Below are positions 1 through 11,400 of a stretch of 18,772 bases of DNA, in pieces. Both the position numbers and the translations under genes were made by a program. Below the pieces are notes generated by a model. It ran no database searches. It worked only from the letters and a program-made list of their open reading frames with translations, and was not told where the DNA came from. The DNA is taken from positions 1 through 18,772 of the forward strand of contig JAEOSL010000066.1 of assembly GCA_016840385.1 (NCBI GenBank), given 5' to 3'. Every line of letters starts with the position of its first letter. The stretch's first letter is position 1. The stretch is from Candidatus Thorarchaeota archaeon (GTDB lineage Archaea > Asgardarchaeota > Thorarchaeia > Thorarchaeales > Thorarchaeaceae).

Positions 1-3000
1 CTGCTGTGTCAAGTGTCAGTGTGTAGTAACCATTGCTAACATCATCAAAATAGTATACTGAGTTGTTCCATAGAAGGGATGAATTAAATCCTGCGATATA
101 AGTCATATAGTAAGGTTCTTGAATCCAGAAGCTAACTTCGAGAGTTTCACCCCAATCTCCATAATATGTCGTTTGACTAAGTATTATATCAACTGTCTGT
201 GCTCCAGGTTGAACTATTCCTTGAGCTTGCGCAACCTGATAGAATGCCTTTGTAGCAGTAACAGTGATAGAGAATTGTTGTGCAAGAAGACCAGTTGTGT
301 TAAGACTGAGTTCGTATACACCATCGCCAATTTCTTCCCACTGATATGAATTTCCTGTCACGACTGTCCAATCAGCTGCAATCACTGCCCCTTCAAGTGA
401 AGTACCGTGATCAAAGTCTTCCAATGATAGAACCACTATAATTGGAACACCAACAGCTGTAGATCCTGCTGGTGGAGCTTCAGCAAGGAGTGATGTTTTT
501 ACCAATCGGATTTCAGATGGAATATTGATTGCCTCTCGATTGGCATAAAATGGAGAACCAGTGTATGTCAATGAGATATTGAAGTATACAGTTCCAGTTG
601 AGCCAAACACAGTACTGTTCACTAGAAGTTGATACAGTCCACCACCAAGAGTAACAACTTGATAAGCAGGAATTGACCAATTATTGCAAGATAATGTAAC
701 ATCTGCACCATCAATTCCAATCCCCATTAGATAATCCCTATATTCAAGATTGATAGTGATATTATCGTAGTAAGGTGTTTCTTCAACAAGTGGGAATAGA
801 ATAATAGTTGGTCGGAAGGTTGTTGTCACCTGCGTAATTATGGTCCTATCAGAATAATAGGGTGAACCAGATATCCAGTTAATGAATAGACTAAGTTCAT
901 GATTAGATACAAGACTAAGAGCATCTAGGACTGTTGAGTTGAAACTGATTTCGAAGTATGACCCAAAGTTTGTCAAAGTGTACTCACTTGATGTAATCAC
1001 AATTGATGAAACTCCATGACTCAAGGTAATTAGGCTCTTGTCAATTGTAATAGAGGATTTTTCCAAAAAGTCTTCGAAGATAAAACTGAAAGTAATATTC
1101 TCGAAGAATGGAGTGTTCTTCGGAGTTTCAAGAAGTCGTATTTGTGTAGGACGCTCAACAACATTTGCAGACAATGTTCTCAATGAAGTTTGATAGTGCG
1201 GTGCGCCTACAAGACTAGCTGTCACATTTAACACATAAGTTGCAGGAGAACCCAAAGATGTGCTGTTAATCTCAATAAGATATTCTCCAAGACCCATATC
1301 TGTAATCCAATAGTCAGTTCCTAATACTAAAGTCAGAGGAGCACTCGCTACTTGAACTATAGCACCCGTAATACCTGAACCAGTACTATCATCAATGTAG
1401 GTGATGATGAACGTGACATTCGACAAGTACGGTGCATTGTCTGGACTTTCATAACCCAATTGAGTTAATCGTTCAAGAACAGTAAAACCAAAGTATTCGA
1501 AGGTATCAGTGACATAATTGGATCCCGTATACACAATACTTGCGTTGATGAAGTAGAATCCTGGATCACCAAGAATCGAAGAGTTGAGGATTACAGTGAA
1601 ATGTCCATCTGCGCCCATTGTTACAGTGTAATAGTCACTATCAACATCCAATGTAAGATCGCCAAGCATTCCAACAGTACTTCCAGAAATTGTGTCTGTA
1701 AAGACAAATTCGATTGTAACATTGTTACCCCATTGACCAGGTGTGAATGGGAGATGTGTCAGTTGAGAACTCCGCATTAAGACCATGACAGTAAATTCGT
1801 GATTTTGAATGTCAGTATAAAATGGAGACCCTGACCAAGTCAAGTTTAGATGGAGAGTTACAGAACCTATTCCACTTAGACTCGAAGTATCAATTATTAT
1901 TGAAAATTCTCTTGTACCTGAATCATACAAAATTGTCCAATTAATGCCCGGTTCATTGATGTCTATATTCAAGGATATTGTGTCTGCGATTCTCTCTGCT
2001 CGAAGAGAATCAACAAAAGAGAAGACGAAATATGCATCTTCACCGTATGCAGTTGGTGGAACTTGTGTATAATCGACGTATGTAGGGCGTTCAAATACCA
2101 TTAGAAATATGTTAATCGTTTGATTTTCATACCGAGGCAAAAATCCACTCTTCCATTGGAATGCAATTTCGACCTCAAACATTCCGACTCCCTCAAGTTG
2201 AGTGCTGTTGAGATGGAATTCATATATTACAGAAGGTCCATCTATTACAATTTCAACAAAGAAATCATTACCACTAACTGGATTGATACCAATAGGTGTA
2301 AATGAGAGGAATACGGCTCCGGATGAATTAGAAATATAGGTGGAGTTGACAACATCATAGAATACCGCAGAGAAAGTAAAATTATCCAAATAGTATGTGG
2401 CAACTGGAGCGGTTTCTAAATACAGATCTGTTTGCGTCCCAATCAATCGGAATAATGTATCTAATGATTTAGTTTGGAATTTCTCCCCAACACCAGTCCA
2501 ACTGATTTCAATCGTGAAATTCTTCCAACCGACGGTGGACCATTGTGATGTTGGTACAGTGATATTGTAGAGTCCTGATCCTAAGTCAGTTACGGAATAG
2601 ATTAGTGAAGGGAGATCAGGAGTTGTTACTGAAATGTGAATATTAGTAGAACTATTATCAATCCCAATTCCTAAGTCGGTATCGATGTACTCTACTAGTA
2701 TGAATGCATCAACTCCATACGATGTTTGCATAATCGGGTCTTCAAGTGTAAACAAAGTTGAATGTGAGCTTACAATTACTTGAATCGATATAGTATGGTT
2801 TTGCATCATTGCTCCCGAGAAACTTACTTTCACAGAAGTTGTCCCAAGTGGTGTAACATCAGTTGTAAATATGGTCAAATTATACAGACCCGGAGAAATC
2901 TCGTCGATACTATAGGAACCTGCCCAATCACAGAGAATTGAATTATTCAAACCTGTTAGTGCTGTGCCATGATCTGCATCGGTCCATTCAAAAGTTAATG

Positions 3001-4015
3001 AATTGGCCTCGCCTACAGGGATGGAAACAACATTCTGCAGGTATGTTACCTTAGTGTACAATTCACGAACCTCAACATAAAGCAAGTATCTTTGAGGTAG
3101 GATATAGGGTGCAGTTCCGGTTACTTCAACTACATATTCACCCATATCCACAAATGAGGTATTCAACCAAAATTGATAACTGCCTGGTGAACCTGCTACT
3201 GGAGTTACGCTATAGTAACTCGACCAGTTACAGTCAACAATACCGGTAGTAATTGGGGCACCCAGATAATCCTCAAATCCAATTTGGAACGAACCATTGT
3301 ACCCAAAGGGTATTGACAAACCAGGAGAGTCAGGCGCTTCAAGATTAAGGACTCCATCAAAATTGAGATTAATTGTGAGTACTTCTTGAATAGTATCAAA
3401 ATATGGATGGTTCCATTCAAGGTTCAGTATATACTGACCTTTTTGAGGTAGATCACCCGTGTCGAGAGTTATCAGATACTCACCATTTCCACCTTCTCCG
3501 AAATATTCAGTACCAGTAGTCCAGTTGTAACTCATCTGACCTCCAGATACTGTGGTACCAGGAATATCACTGTCATTGACACGCAATCTTACTAGAAAGA
3601 GATCAGGATAAGTGACATTAGTAGTCCATGTTGAAACAGCATCACTTGGATTCAGTAAAGTGGATTCAGATGCATGGATAATGTTGAATGAACGACGGAA
3701 GAATCCGGTCTTGTTCCAATCGGACCCTGCTATACTATTGTTACAGAAAGCTTGGACGATCCATTGACCTGCAGTTGCATTAGTACCAAATGTTAGTTCT
3801 TTGGAGTTAGCAAAACCAGTACTATTGACGATAGCAAATTCTGAGTACCAATTGCTACCAGATGGTGAAAACACAGTCAAGTTTACAGGAAGTCCTGCAA
3901 ACTGAGCACCTACATCAACTGAGAAGAATGAAGCATCTGCGGCTCTCAAATCGAAGCTTCTAGCTGATACACCACTTCTTGTCATGTATAGGTCAGTAAT
4001 CATATTGTCGCCCTT
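1..4015 (-). repeat. Gene A tandem Ig-like domain array (truncated)
   Basis: This stretch codes for twelve complete Ig-like domains of about 95-115 residues and part of a thirteenth. A typical domain has an aromatic-X-Asp strand, then a Gly-X-X-Ile turn and Ala/Val strand, then a GxYxxxLxTS hairpin, and ends at a Thr-starting linker. Landmarks shared in register with genes B and C are IDKSLITLSHG in the tenth domain and GIDGAD in the eleventh. The repeats are related only at protein level; no near-identical DNA repeats were noticed. Confidence 0.85.
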
Positions 4016-5455
4016 GCTCTGAATTAACCAGTAACCCCACCTATCAGCATAATTGTATGCACTGATATTCGCAAACCATTCAGGACCATGGCCTTCATCC
4101 CATGTTGAGATGTTTACATGTGTAAGTAAGGGTGAGCCAATATAGTATACATCTCGTCCTTCTGGTAAGGAGAGATTGAAGTAATACCGATTATCATACC
4201 CATCCGGTATATCCGCAAAGAACCATGTCAAGTATTCAACTTCGGATGAATTTGTTGCTTCAAAATTCTCTCCATAAGAAGTTGGATTTTGTGTTGTTAC
4301 AGTAGATAGATCTACCCTTGCATAGAGGTTTGTTTCAACATTGAAATCAACAAAGATAATGCGATTTGGATCTGGTGTTGACGGAGTCGGTGTCCAAGAA
4401 AATTCAACATTTACTGGACTAGATGTCCAAGTTGGAGATGGAATCTGTGTGACATTTCCCAATCCAGGAACAGTAGAACCAGCAGCGCTGTAATCATTCA
4501 CACTAATTCCATTCATTTTCAGATTGATGTCAGTCGGATCAGTTTTGGTTTGAAGGTAAAGCTCAACGTTATCAACACGAGCATATGGATCAAGATCAGG
4601 ACTGTAGTTTACAGTTTGCTGACTGTAGAGACCAACAGTTATTGTTGCACCATCGGATAAATCAAATATTGTTAGATCAGGAATGACAATAAGTCCACTA
4701 TCATACCAAACCATTTCTGCAGGTACATCTGCAAACGATTTCTGCCATACACGCTGGGTGTAATCATTTGTTTCAATAGAAACAAAGATTGCTACAAAAC
4801 CATCCGGTCCCCAATCTGATTCAACCCAGTAATCAAGTCGAAATCCGGCCCAAACAACATCTCCACGATCTACTGTAAATGTTTGTTCAGCCCACGCTCG
4901 TTCACCAACAGATGGATCTCCTCCTTCTGCTATTTCAAATTCAACACAATCATCACCAGAACCATGACCATCATTTACCCAATATGCCGAGGGTGATGCG
5001 TCACCTCCAACAGATACGGTATCTAAGGTCCATGTAGATGGGGAATTTTCCATATCAGGATCCTCTACCCAGGTTCTATTCTCTGTTAGGTCACTAATAC
5101 CCACAAAGAGCTCATGCCCTTCCCAATCAGTTTCCATTGGAATTGAAACAGAAGCATTGCTTGTGCTACTATTAGATGAGAAATACTGTATTTGATTCCC
5201 ATCAATAGTATCACTTCTATTTCCATAGGCTTGAGTAGGAAGACCTGATGAAACATTAGACCATGTTGACCAACCTTGATCTGAGGGTATCATGGTTGTG
5301 TCAGGTGAATATTGAGGGATTATGGAATTATCATTTTGTTGCTCTGGTAATATTGAGCTATTAGCATTAGGTGGAGTAGTCATTACTGCTAGTGTATTGA
5401 AGACCATTAGGAATGCGACTAACGCTATTAGAGGTAACTGATGTCGTGGTTTCAT
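1..5455 (-). CDS. Gene A: giant Ig-repeat surface protein, 3' end beyond the window
   Basis: I read every codon from the ATG at 5455 to the left edge and found no stop: 1818 codons, with the C-terminus missing. In order: signal peptide (residues 1-26), jelly-roll-like domain (about 125-302), second beta-rich head domain (about 303-480, motif FSWTPTP at 352-358), then Ig-like domains from about 485 to the edge (twelve complete, the thirteenth cut). The ATG is chosen because it is followed by a signal peptide, sits 8 bases after GGAGGG and overlaps the stop of gene B. Residue 1818 aligns with residue 1818 of gene B, so about 750 residues, including a transmembrane helix and helical tail as in B and C, are expected off the left edge (inference). 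It is probably a membrane-anchored, glycosylated stalk or adhesin. It is closer to gene C than to gene B. Five cysteines are visible. The exact function is unknown. Confidence 0.95.
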   Translation of the reverse strand, partial: MKPRHQLPLIALVAFLMVFNTLAVMTTPPNANSSILPEQQNDNSIIPQYSPDTTMIPSDQGWSTWSNVSSGLPTQAYGNRSDTIDGNQIQYFSSNSSTSNASVSIPMETDWEGHELFVGISDLTENRTWVEDPDMENSPSTWTLDTVSVGGDASPSAYWVNDGHGSGDDCVEFEIAEGGDPSVGERAWAEQTFTVDRGDVVWAGFRLDYWVESDWGPDGFVAIFVSIETNDYTQRVWQKSFADVPAEMVWYDSGLIVIPDLTIFDLSDGATITVGLYSQQTVNYSPDLDPYARVDNVELYLQTKTDPTDINLKMNGISVNDYSAAGSTVPGLGNVTQIPSPTWTSSPVNVEFSWTPTPSTPDPNRIIFVDFNVETNLYARVDLSTVTTQNPTSYGENFEATNSSEVEYLTWFFADIPDGYDNRYYFNLSLPEGRDVYYIGSPLLTHVNISTWDEGHGPEWFANISAYNYADRWGYWLIQSKGDNMITDLYMTRSGVSARSFDLRAADASFFSVDVGAQFAGLPVNLTVFSPSGSNWYSEFAIVNSTGFANSKELTFGTNATAGQWIVQAFCNNSIAGSDWNKTGFFRRSFNIIHASESTLLNPSDAVSTWTTNVTYPDLFLVRLRVNDSDIPGTTVSGGQMSYNWTTGTEYFGEGGNGEYLITLDTGDLPQKGQYILNLEWNHPYFDTIQEVLTINLNFDGVLNLEAPDSPGLSIPFGYNGSFQIGFEDYLGAPITTGIVDCNWSSYYSVTPVAGSPGSYQFWLNTSFVDMGEYVVEVTGTAPYILPQRYLLYVEVRELYTKVTYLQNVVSIPVGEANSLTFEWTDADHGTALTGLNNSILCDWAGSYSIDEISPGLYNLTIFTTDVTPLGTTSVKVSFSGAMMQNHTISIQVIVSSHSTLFTLEDPIMQTSYGVDAFILVEYIDTDLGIGIDNSSTNIHISVTTPDLPSLIYSVTDLGSGLYNITVPTSQWSTVGWKNFTIEISWTGVGEKFQTKSLDTLFRLIGTQTDLYLETAPVATYYLDNFTFSAVFYDVVNSTYISNSSGAVFLSFTPIGINPVSGNDFFVEIVIDGPSVIYEFHLNSTQLEGVGMFEVEIAFQWKSGFLPRYENQTINIFLMVFERPTYVDYTQVPPTAYGEDAYFVFSFVDSLRAERIADTISLNIDINEPGINWTILYDSGTREFSIIIDTSSLSGIGSVTLHLNLTWSGSPFYTDIQNHEFTVMVLMRSSQLTHLPFTPGQWGNNVTIEFVFTDTISGSTVGMLGDLTLDVDSDYYTVTMGADGHFTVILNSSILGDPGFYFINASIVYTGSNYVTDTFEYFGFTVLERLTQLGYESPDNAPYLSNVTFIITYIDDSTGSGITGAIVQVASAPLTLVLGTDYWITDMGLGEYLIEINSTSLGSPATYVLNVTASLVGAPHYQTSLRTLSANVVERPTQIRLLETPKNTPFFENITFSFIFEDFLEKSSITIDKSLITLSHGVSSIVITSSEYTLTNFGSYFEISFNSTVLDALSLVSNHELSLFINWISGSPYYSDRTIITQVTTTFRPTIILFPLVEETPYYDNITINLEYRDYLMGIGIDGADVTLSCNNWSIPAYQVVTLGGGLYQLLVNSTVFGSTGTVYFNISLTYTGSPFYANREAINIPSEIRLVKTSLLAEAPPAGSTAVGVPIIVVLSLEDFDHGTSLEGAVIAADWTVVTGNSYQWEEIGDGVYELSLNTTGLLAQQFSITVTATKAFYQVAQAQGIVQPGAQTVDIILSQTTYYGDWGETLEVSFWIQEPYYMTYIAGFNSSLLWNNSVYYFDDVSNGYYTLTLDTA
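4016..4549 (-). other. Gene A second head domain with FSWTPTP motif
   Basis: Residues about 303-480 are beta-rich and begin PTDINLKMNG. The motif FSWTPTP at 352-358, followed by a PDPN turn, is matched almost exactly in gene B. I do not recognise the fold. Its conservation between two otherwise divergent paralogs suggests a structural or binding role at the tip or at the start of the stalk. Confidence 0.5.
4550..5081 (-). other. Gene A jelly-roll-like (CBM4/9-like) head domain
   Basis: Residues about 125-302 open with ENRTWVEDPDMEN and STWTLDT, the pattern seen at the start of CBM4/9-type jelly rolls (Asn-Pro-Gly-Phe-Glu followed by Trp). They continue with the shared motif LDYWVESDWG and close with RVDNVELYL. 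Gene B has the same landmarks in the same order. Ligand binding, for example to glycans, is known for some jelly-roll families but is only inferred here. Confidence 0.55.
5375..5455 (-). other. Signal peptide of gene A
   Basis: The N-terminus begins MKPRHQ and continues with the hydrophobic run LPLIALVAFLMVFNTLAVM. A Pro/Asn/Ser-rich stretch follows, typical of a mature surface-protein start. The cleavage site is not clear; it is probably near residues 25-30. Confidence 0.85.
5452..5455 (-). other. ATGA stop/start overlap of genes B and A
   Basis: The four bases read ATGA on the minus strand: ATG (5455-5453) starts gene A and TGA (5454-5452) ends gene B. This arrangement is typical of translationally coupled genes on one transcript and fixes the start of gene A. 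Confidence 0.9.
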
Positions 5456-8400
5456 TCTTCCATCCCTCCAATCTCACTAAGTAGAGCATCTATTTCTGCT
5501 CTAGTCAAGTTCTTGGCTTGTTCAACCATGAGGTCAGCCTCGGTTTCTTCAATACCCATTTTCACCAATCGCTCCTTGAGGTGTTCGAGTTCTTCATCAC
5601 TAAGCATCTCCTCAACTGCTTCACCTGGAGCACCTACCTCAGCCTCAGCCTCAGCAAGTTCCTTAGCTCTACGAGCACGTTCCTGTTTTAGAACCTCGTT
5701 GATGAATCCAGCCCGCTCGCTGGGTCGCATCTGATCTAGGTCTCTTCGCAGTGTATCCACATCATCTGCAGTTAACCCCACAACGTATGCAAGCTGTTCA
5801 AGAAGTGCTTCAACATCCATTGCCTCTATATCAACAGTAGACAGTGAAATATCGTCTATTGTCTTTGTAATATGGACAGGCTCGAGATCTTCATTCATGA
5901 TAGCTAGTAGCATTTCACGACGAAGTGGAACATCAGCAGCAGATGGAATACGACCCTTGCTTAAAGCTGATATCATTCTTCGAATTATCCGTAGTAATCT
6001 AGGTACTGATAGAACTTTGAAATATAGACCTGCAAAAGCTGCTATTGCCAAAAGGCCTATTGTACCATATTGGAATCCAGCAACAAGAGTTGCCTGCTCT
6101 ACACTTAGTTCTGCATATATATCAAATAGTTGAGAAGCACCTTGGTAATCCAACCTAACTAAACTAATCTCCAAAGAATAGAATGCTAGATTTGGAGCTC
6201 TAAATGCAAGACTATATGTTCCATTACCCCAGTCGATATCTTCTTCCGGTACTCGTATCAGACCGTCATCGAGTCGACTACTTGTAATCACAGATATATC
6301 AGCATCCGCGATTGGTACTCCATGATCGATATCCATGTAGGTGATATTCACAAGGAAAGTTTCACCGATAAAAATGGATGTAGGAAGGTCATCGAATATT
6401 AGTTGAGTGTCTATCTCACGAATTGTAAGTTGTAAAATAATATCAGTTCTGGAATAATTCGCTCGTGAAATAGAAATGATAATTTGATATGGCGTGTCAC
6501 GATTCTGTAGATTGGATGTGAGATTAGCCTCATCAGGTCCAAAGAGATATGAACCATTTCCAAGATTAGTTAGAAGTGCTGGAGCAAAGTCCCAGATTGC
6601 AGTTGCCGAACCATCAATAATGAGCTCATCATTCAGTGTGTCTCTAAATGTGAATATCATTGAGTAGTCGTCGTAGACTGCATATGTAGCTGCTATAGGC
6701 CCAGTAACTTCGGTGGGTATAGGTCTAGCAATTAGCTTAACCAAGCTAAATGCAAAGTGATAGTTGTCTTTCCTGAATGTAATTGAAATATCGTGAGGGA
6801 CATTTCCAGCTAAGACTAATGCAGTGTTCAAGGTCAGAGAGTATGTGCCATTTCCATGATCAAGTAGAGACCCTTTGAACTGCTCCAATGTGTAATTGGT
6901 GATTGCTCCAGATATTCCCTCATTTGCAAGAGTATCATTAAAGAACAATCGAAAAGTGACTTCTTCGCCATAGTAGCCACTGAGAGTACCGGCTGTTAAT
7001 ATAACAACCTCAGTATCTACCTCTTCTACCCTAAGGGTAAATTGAATTGAAGATGGAGCAAATCCAGATTTAACACTGGATATTGAAATCATCCATTCCT
7101 GAACACCTAGATCAGACGTATTCACTACTGCACTATAATAACCAGGTGTTATGAGTTGAGTTAGATTTCCTACAATAGAACCCACTCCGAATGTTACCGT
7201 GGCATCAGTTACAGGTGTGTTAAGGTCTGTATTGTTGAGATAAACTGTAATATTTGCTATATTGTTATAGTTAGTTATTACAACTAAATCAGAGATTGCT
7301 ACAAGAGTAGTTGATAGTTCAGTAACTTCAACTGTAAGCTGCATACTAATACTCTTGTAGTTGTCAGATGATGCTTGTATCAGAATTTGGTGAGTGCCAA
7401 CTGATACTCCAGAAACAAGCAAGTCCCCAACGTATTGGCTTGCAGATATTGACCAATTGATTTGACCAGAGCCTCCAATCCAACTATAGTATACATAGGC
7501 GCTCTCGATCGGAGAACTGTTTGAGTAGATGAGATAATCTATGTCAATAGTAATGCTCAAACCATTGACAATTGATAGAGGATCGATAGACCCAAGAAGT
7601 TTTGAAGCGACTTTGTCAATACGAATCTGGAAGTTTCTTTGTCTAGGTTCATAGTTAAGCAGAGCAGATCTTACGGACACAGTATGTTCGCCAGCAATTA
7701 TATCCCAACTCTGAATAGTGTAAGTATAGATACCTGGTGAACCTTCAATCATATCCACAGTCAGTGTCGAGATAGTTAAATTGACATATGCACCAACAAC
7801 AGGATTCCCATTTCTAGCATCGGTGACGTTAGCTTCGAAATCAATGGAATCACCCCATAACGGACTTGAAGGATTAAATGTCAATTCTATTTGAACAGGC
7901 ACTGCAGCCAGTAGAATATCAGCCAAAATACTTTGATTCTGGTGTAAATACTTTGAACCATTGATTGAGAATGAGTATAAACCCGCATCCAATGATGAAG
8001 TCTGAATTATCATTTCGTATATGCCGGAACCAATCTCATGTACCGTGGCAATAGTTGAGTAAGTAGCATTCCAGTCACTCCAGATAACTGCGTTTTCAAT
8101 GCCGGCACCGAACTCAATTGCAGAGTAGGTGATATTGGCATGAATTTCATCTCCTAGATAATAGGTTACTCCTTGGAGAAGTGTAAAACTGAGTGTAGTT
8201 GATACAGAGTTCACTACAACAGAAAAGCTGAGGTTTGTCACATTAGCATAGAATGGACTTCCATACCAAGTCAGATTTACAGTGAAGAAATAACGCCCTA
8301 GTCCAGACAGTGTTGTTGTATCAACAAGTATCTGATATGTACCGTCTTTATTGTCAATGATCCAATCAGTGAAAGTAGTTGAATTCACACTTGCGAGAGA

Positions 8401-11400
8401 AATATCTGCTCCATCAATTCCGTCACCAGAGAGATAGTCACTGAAATCGATCAGTGTACTGATATTAAAGAAATAATACGCGGGTGGAGTAGAAAGAACA
8501 GAGGCCTGGGTAAATCTAGAAGAAATTGTGACCGGCGTTGTAGTAGTCGAGTTTTCGTAATATGGTGGTAGGTCACCCCAATGAAAATGAATTGTGATAA
8601 TATAGCCTGCGACCAAAATTGAAGTTAGTGTCGTGGAATTGATAGATATCCAATAGAATCCGTTGTCATTTGTGAGTGTATACTCGGAATCAAGGATGAC
8701 TGTACCACTACCATGTGATAGTGTTAGCACAGATTTGTCGATTGATATCATTGTGCTATTCACATCGTCATTTACTGAAATTTGAAATTCTACATTCTCT
8801 AGGAACGGTGTGGTAAGTGGCGAACGAGTAACTTCAACCGTCGCATATCTTCTAACCACATCAATTTGCACATCAACTTCTCTACTTTGATAATATGGTG
8901 ATCCTGGCTTGCTAGCTGAAATAGTGATTGAATATTGACCAAAGTTACCAAAGGCTAGTAGTGTTGAAAAACGAAGACGGTACTCTCCACCAGGTAATGC
9001 ATCAACCCAATAGGTTACTCCATATATGAGGGTGGCTTCACCACTGGTCGCAGTTATAGTAGCACTGAGAATTCCTGCATAGGTATTGTCATCAATGTAA
9101 GAAACTAATACGACAGCTTCTTCCAAGAAGATTGCTAATGGTGGTACTTCATTAGTAAGCTGAGATCTTCTCTCGATTACTGTAAGATAAAAGAAATCAT
9201 TGGCATCGTAACAAAAATTACTTCCAGTATAAATGATTGAAGCATTTACTGTTTTAGTTCCTAAAGTTAGAAAAACACTTGTGTCAAGAGTAACAGTGTA
9301 AGTTCCATCAAAATTATTTACAGCTCCATAGTAACCGAAGAGTGATGCATCGAGAGTTAATGTTCCAGTGCTTAACAGAGACTGGTCATCAAGATCTCTA
9401 TAGGTAAATACAAGGATCAGGTTCTCTCCATACTGAATTGATGTGTATGACCCATGCTCAAGAGTCGTATATCTACTCCTGATCGTAATTGAAATAGGAA
9501 TGCTTGTACGGTTCTGGTAAAATGGAGATCCATACCATTCAACATCAAGATAGAAAGTGAAAGTTCCAACATTAGACCACCATGTCGTGTCAATAGAGAG
9601 CACGAACTCTTGTGTACCAGGTAAGTATACTGAACTCAGCACTAATCCTGCTTCTTGAACTTGATAATTGAGCTTTGCATCATCGGGTATGTTCAAGCCT
9701 GAGAGTACATCAATGTAGGAAAATGTTAGATTAACACTATCACCATAAGGGGTGGTGGGCATCGAATCCCACAGAACACTTGTTTGTCTATAGCGAGTGT
9801 AAACTGACACGGATATTGTCCGATTTTCGTATAACGGAAGCTGGCCACTAGTCCAATTCGCATAAATTCGTATATCACATTCTATTAAACCGCTCAGAAA
9901 TGATGTATCAAACGTAATTTGGTATTCACCATTACCTAGTTCAGTAATGGCCATCAAGCTTTGAGTAAGAGTTTGGCCGGGTGTAAGAACTTCTATGTAG
10001 AAGAAAACATTTAGTGGGTAAACACCAGTATCATTAGTGATTCCTGTGCTATTACTGATATCCCAGTAGATAACTGAAAAGGTGACATTCTCTCCATATG
10101 GAGTGGATATTGGATTTATACCAATATACAGATCTGTGGGACTTCCTGAAATCCGTACGCTTACTTGTAGTGTTTTATTACTAAATATTGGCTCAGGTCC
10201 TGTCCAGTTTGCATATACAGTGATATCTTTCCTCCCGATATTTCCCCATTGATCAGCTCTGATACTCAAAATATACTGTCCTTCTACAGTATCATTAGTC
10301 ACCGTGAATTCAAGAGAAGGAACCCCTGATGCGGTAGCGTAAATTAGAACATCACTACCGATAATCCCTGAAGCAGTTGTAAGATCATAATATAGAATAT
10401 TAATTGTAATGTGGCCGGTATAGGCAGTTGGTTCTATTGCATTTGTAAGGGAAAGTGAGGTCAAATGAGTTACGATTTTAATCGTAATGTCGAAAGTGTG
10501 ATTTTGATAACCAAAACGATTTACATTGAAAACAACAGAATAATCATCACTGATAATGTCGGTTTCTTGAGAATTGAAGGTAATATCATACTCACCAGGA
10601 GAACTCATCAGCACTGTATAATCCGACCAATTGCACGAAATCGAGCTCTCAGCATTTAATATCGGTAAGTCATGATCAGTATCCCAATAGGTCAATGTAA
10701 TTGTTTCATCATCACCTGCAGGAAGTTCGACAATACTATCAGAAACTGATGCTAAGGTGAAAATCTGTCTAACTTCCACAAAGAGGAGTACTTGTGAAGA
10801 AGTATAGTAGTCCTGCTGGGCAGTGATGACAACTGCATATGTGCCCAAATTAGAACTATCTGTTGTTATAGTTAGAGTATAATTACCCGGGTCTCCAAGA
10901 ACTGGATCAATTGTATATGGTGAATCGGTCCAGTTGCAGATTAGAGTTGCACTAGGAATACCAGAGTCTCCAGAGTCAGCATAGAAGAGATATAATACTG
11001 CATCGTCACCCCGAGGTACATTCACACCAGGTGCACTTGTGGATTGCAGAGTTGTTTCTTCAACGACATTGATTACAAAGTAGCGTTGGAGTGGGTCATA
11101 ATACTGTTTATTCCAAGTAATACTAATAACATAACGACCAGGAACTCCAAGATCCGCTGTGTTTAGAACAACGCTGTATTCACCAGTTCCCATGTCATTA
11201 AATGATTGGGTTCCGGTTGTCCAATTATACGTTGCAGAACCTCCAGGTAAACGAAAGCCGTTGCTAGAATCATTCACTCCAATCTGAAGAAGCATATCTT
11301 GTCCATAGGTCAAGTTTCGTTCCCATGTAATAATCGACTCCCTCGGATATGCAATGTAAATATCAGTACCATGCTCGATGGTGAATGACCTTGAGTAAAA

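Noticed and set aside
3205..3420. Minus-strand open frame of 71 codons
   Set aside because: It lies within gene A in another frame; gene A is continuous there.
1..5455. Possible frameshift or pseudogene in gene A
   Set aside because: Every codon was read and no in-frame stop occurs. The translation stays aligned to B and C to the edge.
5441..5734. Plus-strand open frame of 97 codons, Ser-rich
   Set aside because: It is antisense to the Glu/Ala-rich tail of gene B, whose codons read as Ser-rich on the other strand. No ribosome site and no family resemblance.
6010..6084. Archaeosortase or sortase-type C-terminal anchor
   Set aside because: No PGF or LPXTG motif precedes the helix, and a tail of 185 residues follows it.
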